Shown here: in pieces, positions 15,676-18,736 of the stretch
Numbering within the stretch: position 1 is the first letter of the stretch
Layout of the letters: every line of letters starts with the position of its first letter
NCBI GenBank assembly: GCA_046727435.1
Contig: JBKPCR010000158.1
Coordinates: 1 to 18,736 of the forward strand
Reading direction: 5' to 3'
Source: CAVPRW01 sp046727435 [NCBI: bacterium]
Lineage (GTDB): Bacteria > Tectomicrobia > Entotheonellia > J063
DNA length: 18,736 bases
Position numbers and translations under genes: made by a program
Notes under the pieces: model-generated
Database searches by the model: none
Seen by the model: only the letters and a program-made list of their open reading frames with translations
What the model was told of the DNA's origin: nothing

Positions 15676-16352
15676 ATCGGGATAGGGAGGGGCCTCACGG
15701 CCTCCCCCCTCCCACACCACCGGACAGACGGGTCACGTCTCCGGCGGTGCGGCAGATTGAGTCAGAGTGAGCCATCACCCCAATCGGAGTATCCGTCTCC
15801 GGGGTGCCAGTAGCCAGTTCATCCCAGAGGCCGAGCACAGCCCGACCCCTCGCCGGATGCCATCGCGCCGCTCCACCCCAGGCCACGACTCCTCTCCACC
15901 GTTCAGGCCTTCGGCCCACCCGCGTGGCGGTTTGGCCTATCCGTTACCCCGCCTTTCGGCCGTGGGGTGCCTCACGAGCCTCGCCTGCGCCGGGCCTACG
16001 ATGCCCTCTGCTGACTTCTGCGAGGTGGTCAGGGGGGATTCCTCCACCCTCAGTCCTCCACGAGGACACCCCGCAGATCTCCCGCGGTCAGCGGTCATAC
16101 CGTCGGTGCCTAGACGCCGGATGTCTCAAGTACGCCCCAGCTGTGGAGGGAGGACTTTGTGGTCGCGTGCCCACTCGTCCCAAGCGTACCACACCTCGTC
16201 TCCGGTTCGTGTCCCTCGCCCCGCACCTTCGTTCCACGCTGCCTTCAGACCCCACCTCGCGGTGACGCCCTGGCGCTTCCCTTGTCCTTCGGCTCCACGC
16301 ATACCTGGACGGGGGACTTTCACCCCCAAGCATGACAACATGCACGGCACAC
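15676..16352 (-). mobile_element. ORF-less group II intron 2
   Basis: About 677 bases on the minus strand without a reverse-transcriptase frame. The 5' end is GTGTGCCG at 16352, followed soon by GGGGGTGAAAGTCCCCC, a domain-I opening common in bacterial group II introns. Domain V at 15749-15715 pairs CACCGCCGG with CCGGTGGTG, with a GT bulge and an AGACG/CGTCT upper stem; it has a CGC triad like group IIC introns, though its loop is not a clean GNRA. Domain VI at 15713-15679 is a long stem capped by GTGA with a bulged adenosine at 15683, 7 bases before an AT 3' end at 15676. Excision restores the attC right core. Differences in domain V show it is a different intron class from intron 1. Confidence 0.78.
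15715..15749 (-). ncRNA. Group II intron 2, domain V
   Basis: Minus-strand hairpin with a 9-bp lower stem (one G-T pair), a 2-base bulge and a 5-bp upper stem. The CGC triad sits in the lower stem. The 5-base loop is atypical and may show early decay. Confidence 0.65.
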
Positions 16353-16415
16353 ACGCTGGGCCTGAGCCGCGCCGTTCACGGCGTCGGCTCCAGGCCCTTT
16401 ATAGGTAGACAGTCC

Positions 16416-16664
16416 TGCTTTCAGTGATATTTAACACAGCTGGGAGGTAGCTCCCAGTGACAGCAGGCACATGCACCCGCGGAGTACGAGTATCCATGCC
16501 CAAGCACAGGATGCGTGCTCACATACCCTCGACTCCGCAGGTGCGCTTGCGTTCGTCAACGACTCCTCAGGGTCTGCCGCGCTACCGGCTCCCTCTAATG
16601 CCGTCGCAGAACTCAAGCACGCATGTCCCTTCTACACATTCTCACACCTTACGGGAGGTGACCC
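16416..16664 (+). ncRNA. Non-coding left end of the IS110 element, candidate bridge RNA
   Basis: About 250 bases with no gene between the left repeat and the transposase. It contains a strong hairpin CTGGGAG-GTAG-CTCCCAG at 16439-16456. In the IS110 group the guide (bridge) RNA is encoded in this position; that function is inferred from location only. It ends with the GGGAGGTG ribosome site at 16653-16660. Confidence 0.4.
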
Positions 16665-17930
16665 ATGACGCGTCTACCTATAGAAGAGTTTGCGGCCTTC
16701 GTCGGCATCGACTGGGCTGATACCAAACACCATGTCTGCCTGCACGCAGCTGGCTCTCAGACACGTGAGTTCAGTGTCCTCGAACACCAGCCAGACACCA
16801 TCGATGCGTGGGTGAGCACCTTGCGCACGCGCTTCAAAGAGCAACCCATTGCCATCTGTCTCGAACTCCACAAGGGCCCCATCGTCTCCGCGCTGCGGAA
16901 GTATGACGGCCTCGTGCTCTTTCCCGTTAACCCACTCACCCTCGCGAGGTATCGCGAAGCTTTCACGCCCAGCCACGCCAAGGACGACCCCTCTGACGCC
17001 GAACTCCCGCTCGAGCTCCTGCTCACACATCGCGACAAACTTAAACCCCTCACCCCTCAGAGCCCCGACATGCGTGCCCTTGAGCACCTCGTCCAACATC
17101 GCCGCCGCCTCGTTGGCGACAACGTGCGCATCACCAATCGCCTCACCAGTGCCCTGAAAAACGACTTCCCGCACGTCCTCCAATGGTTTCACGACAAGGA
17201 CACGGTCATCCTCTGCGACTTTCTGGCTCAATGGCCCACCCTTAAAGCCGTGCAGCTCGCCCGTCGCTCCACCCTAGAACGCCTCTTCCACGCCCATCAC
17301 GTGCGCTACGCCGACATCATCGACCAACGCATCCGTGCCATCAAGAGCGCTACACCACTGACCACCGATGAAGGCATCATGGCCCCCAATGCGCTCCTCG
17401 TCCAAGCTCTTGTCACCCAGCTGCGTGTGACCTTGCACGCGCTCGAGACCTTCGACCACGCCATCGCGCAGCACGCTCAGAGCCATCCCGACTTCCCCTT
17501 CTTTGACGCCCTGCCAGGCGCTGGGGCCGTCTTGGCCCCCCGCCTCCTCGTCGCCTTTGGCGAACCACGCGACCGCTACGCTTCCGCTGAGGCACTCCAG
17601 AAGTATGCTGGCATTGCACCGGTGACGGAACGCAGCGGCAACAAAACCTGGGTCCACTGGCGCCTCCAGTGCCCCAAGTTCTTGCGACACACGTTCGTCG
17701 AATGGGCGGCACAATCCACGCGGCATTCCTTCTGGGCCCGCGCCTACTACCAGCAACAGCGGGACAAGGGGGCGTCACATCAAGCCGCTGTCCGGGCCCT
17801 GGCGTTCAAATGGATTCGGATGCTCTTTCGGTGCTGGCAAAATCGCACACGCTACGAGGAAGCTGTCTATCTCAATGCCTTGAAACAACGGGGTGCACCA
17901 CTACTCCACAGTCTGGCCCATGGGTCTTGA
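16665..17930 (+). CDS. IS110-family transposase (DEDD recombinase), intact
   Basis: A 421-residue IS110 transposase with all expected parts. The RuvC-like DEDD domain has Asp16 in FVGIDWADTKH, Glu67 in AICLELHKG, and Asp108 and Asp111 in AKDDPSDAE. The coiled middle includes LEHLVQHRRRLVGDNVRITNRL. The Transposase_20 domain has ALPGAGAVLAPRLLVAFGEPRDRYAS, YAGIAPVTERSGNK and a conserved Ser-containing tail (AQSTRHSFWARAYYQQ). It excises and inserts the element through a Holliday-junction-like step guided by an element-encoded RNA. It is longer than, and only distantly related to, the dead copy at 9.2-10.3 kb. Strong GGAGG site 6 bases before the ATG. It runs opposite to the cassette genes. Confidence 0.93.
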   Translation: MTRLPIEEFAAFVGIDWADTKHHVCLHAAGSQTREFSVLEHQPDTIDAWVSTLRTRFKEQPIAICLELHKGPIVSALRKYDGLVLFPVNPLTLARYREAFTPSHAKDDPSDAELPLELLLTHRDKLKPLTPQSPDMRALEHLVQHRRRLVGDNVRITNRLTSALKNDFPHVLQWFHDKDTVILCDFLAQWPTLKAVQLARRSTLERLFHAHHVRYADIIDQRIRAIKSATPLTTDEGIMAPNALLVQALVTQLRVTLHALETFDHAIAQHAQSHPDFPFFDALPGAGAVLAPRLLVAFGEPRDRYASAEALQKYAGIAPVTERSGNKTWVHWRLQCPKFLRHTFVEWAAQSTRHSFWARAYYQQQRDKGASHQAAVRALAFKWIRMLFRCWQNRTRYEEAVYLNALKQRGAPLLHSLAHGS

Positions 17931-18031
17931 AAAAAATCGTTCATGCCTCTTGACAGTCCCCCTCAGGGCGTGTGTTCGGCCCAGGGCCACGCCGAAGCCT
18001 TTGGACCAGCCAGCTCCTCTCTCTGGTACTG

Positions 18032-18229
18032 TTATGCTGCCTCTTTCGACGGAGTGTGCTTCAAATACGCAAGAATCTCTGCGTTGACACGCTCAATTTC
18101 CGCCAGGTAGCCGCTGGCCATCGCTTCGTAGGCTTCTGGGGTATACGTCTTCCGCGCGGCCGCTAAGATGCGCTCGAAGCGCAACACATACTCTTGCGCG
18201 GCCTGCAGTTCCACATCATTCTGCATCAT
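18032..18229 (-). CDS. Small helical protein, partner of the DUF6932 nucleotidyltransferase
   Basis: A 65-residue acidic, probably all-helical protein: [20 protein letters not shown], then [29 protein letters not shown] know no function, but similar small proteins occur directly after DUF6932 genes. Its ATG (ATG-ATG, 18229 or 18226) overlaps the 3' end of the upstream gene by 14 bases and has GGAGGT 8 bases before it, so the two are translated together. It could be an antitoxin or a subunit for the nucleotidyltransferase. The stop is followed by DNA leading to the IS110 element and attC site C. Confidence 0.7.
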   Translation of the reverse strand: MMQNDVELQAAQEYVLRFERILAAARKTYTPEAYEAMASGYLAEIERVNAEILAYLKHTPSKEAA

Positions 18230-18665
18230 GCTCCACTACCTCCACAATGCCGCGCCGTTGCAGGTCACGGCGTGTCTGCCAGCCGATGATTAAATCTTCC
18301 GTGTCGGCAAAGCTCGTCTCGGCGTTGACCCAAAAGATGCTCGCACCAAACTCGCTTTGTGCTGTGTCATGTTGGAAGAGGGACTGCGCCTCGGGTGGGG
18401 CATCACGCGGTTGAAAACCGCCCCGCATCACGAGAAATATATCTACGTCGCGTGGGTTAGGTTCCTCAGTGACGTAGCTCCCGAAGATGATAAATCTCTG
18501 CACATGCCCTGTGCGACGCGCCAGCTCGTAGATGCGTTCCAGACGAGCCGTGATAGCAACGCGCTGAGTTGTGCCGCGGCCAAAGTGCGCGATGACCTCA
18601 GCCATTGTGGCCCGATATACGCCGATGGGGAGATCGCCCAAGGCATTGAAATCAGGCCACAGCAT
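18216..18665 (-). CDS. DUF6932 nucleotidyltransferase-fold protein
   Basis: A 149-residue protein that opens with [24 protein letters not shown], the DUF6932 signature, and carries the nucleotidyltransferase core [23 protein letters not shown]: Gly62-Ser63 and the metal-binding pair Asp73 and Asp75. A third acidic residue may lie in GASIFWVN or the TEDLIIGWQ segment. The fold is that of MNT/MenA-type enzymes that modify tRNA or toxins, so a toxin-antitoxin or defence role with the small partner gene is possible but unproven. ATG 18665 is chosen because GAGGGG precedes it at a proper distance; a GTG at 18674 would sit on top of that site. It is plausibly the first cassette of the array in this window. 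Confidence 0.78.
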   Translation of the reverse strand: MLWPDFNALGDLPIGVYRATMAEVIAHFGRGTTQRVAITARLERIYELARRTGHVQRFIIFGSYVTEEPNPRDVDIFLVMRGGFQPRDAPPEAQSLFQHDTAQSEFGASIFWVNAETSFADTEDLIIGWQTRRDLQRRGIVEVVEHDAE

Positions 18666-18736
18666 CCCGAACACCCCTCAAGTTTATCTGCAAATCCAGC
18701 AACGATTCCACAAGCGTGAAGTAGTGTAGCCGAACG
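18666..18736. other. Leader of the DUF6932 gene at the window edge
   Basis: Non-coding; contains the GAGGGG ribosome site. The upstream limit of the cassette is outside the window. Confidence 0.3.

Larger units (their letters stand above)
15671..16406 (-). other. attC: attC recombination site C, split by group II intron 2
   Basis: Exonic parts 16406-16353 and 15675-15671. On the minus strand the left core is ACCTATA (two bases off), then a 7-base spacer and TGGAGCCGACG. GGGCCTG-g-AGCCG-a-CGCCG pairs fully with CGGCG-CGGCT-CAGGCCC, leaving two unpaired bases (g, a) on one arm and a TGAA loop: the canonical attC hairpin with extrahelical bases. The right core is cut inside GT/TAGGT; joining the parts restores GCGTTAGGT. 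The spliced site is 59 bases, a usual attC size. Confidence 0.82.
16408..17959 (+). mobile_element. IS110-family insertion element, apparently intact
   Basis: The transposase gene is flanked by an 8-base direct repeat GACAGTCC at 16408-16415 and 17952-17959, placed where IS110 ends with a shared recombination core would be expected. IS110 elements lack terminal inverted repeats, so the repeat is the best boundary clue. The element abuts the left core of attC site C, 2 bases away, which recalls the IS1111-attC insertion sequences known to target cassette sites. Exact ends are inferred. Confidence 0.6.
10893..18665 (-). other. Integron-type gene-cassette array (inferred)
   Basis: Reading the minus strand from right to left: nucleotidyltransferase plus small protein, IS110 element, attC (split by intron 2), solute-binding protein, attC (split by intron 1), nuclease-like hypothetical, attC, methyltransferase, possible truncated attC. 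All genes and all attC-like sites point the same way, except the IS110 transposase. The three attC left arms share a core box, a 7-base spacer and a TGGAG block. The only integrase in view is a remnant on the other strand at about 8 kb. This arrangement suggests a cassette cluster without its own functional integrase (a CALIN-type cluster), but the outer limits are not established. Confidence 0.65.

Noticed and set aside
15767-16408. 213-codon open frame on the plus strand
   Set aside because: Antisense to group II intron 2 and the attC hairpin, with low-complexity Pro/Arg/Ser composition and no ribosome site.
1-18736. CRISPR array, tRNA or rRNA genes
   Set aside because: I saw no regularly spaced direct repeats, no T-loop consensus in a tRNA context and no rRNA-like sequence.

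Overview
The window looks like accessory DNA from a GC-rich, uncultured environmental bacterium. Two LLM-class flavin oxidoreductases, a winged-helix/TPR regulator remnant, a Tat-exported dipeptide-type binding protein, HipA-like and nucleotidyltransferase modules and several IS110-type transposases recall Tectomicrobia/Entotheonella-like or similar soil and sponge lineages. That taxonomic guess is weak, and no rRNA or tRNA is present to support it.

Left third (1-7.8 kb): an internally deleted winged-helix/TPR regulator pseudogene runs in from the left edge. A leftward pair follows: a SAM-dependent O-methyltransferase-like gene, then an LLM-class oxidoreductase. Polyphosphate kinase ppk1 is the one clear housekeeping gene and is transcribed rightward. 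Convergent with it is a second LLM-class oxidoreductase. Next is a translationally coupled pair, a HipA-like kinase and a DUF3037 protein.

Middle (7.8-10.9 kb) is a graveyard. It holds the C-terminal remnant of an integron-type tyrosine recombinase with an in-frame stop and a lost catalytic His, and a DUF433/DUF5615 antitoxin-toxin pair with one in-frame stop in each gene. An IS110-family transposase there has lost its start codon, its first catalytic Asp and its Glu. A roughly 600-base stretch without a confident gene follows.

Right half (10.9-18.7 kb) is best explained as an integron-type gene-cassette array read on the minus strand, from right to left. Three attC-like sites share one left arm: a core box (A-C-C-T-A-A-C or close to it), then exactly 7 bases, then a TGGAG-nn-G-ACG block. 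They separate a nucleotidyltransferase/small-protein pair, a solute-binding protein, an unknown protein with a nuclease-like motif, and a methyltransferase. Two of the three attC sites are split by short group II introns (about 770 and 677 bases) that have no reverse transcriptase. Each intron has a recognisable domain V, a domain VI with a bulged adenosine 7 bases from the 3' end, and a GTGYG 5' end. Removing each intron restores a normal attC sequence. An apparently intact IS110-family element abuts the third attC site. With the local integrase dead and the introns lacking their own RT, the array appears to be stranded and dependent on proteins supplied from elsewhere.
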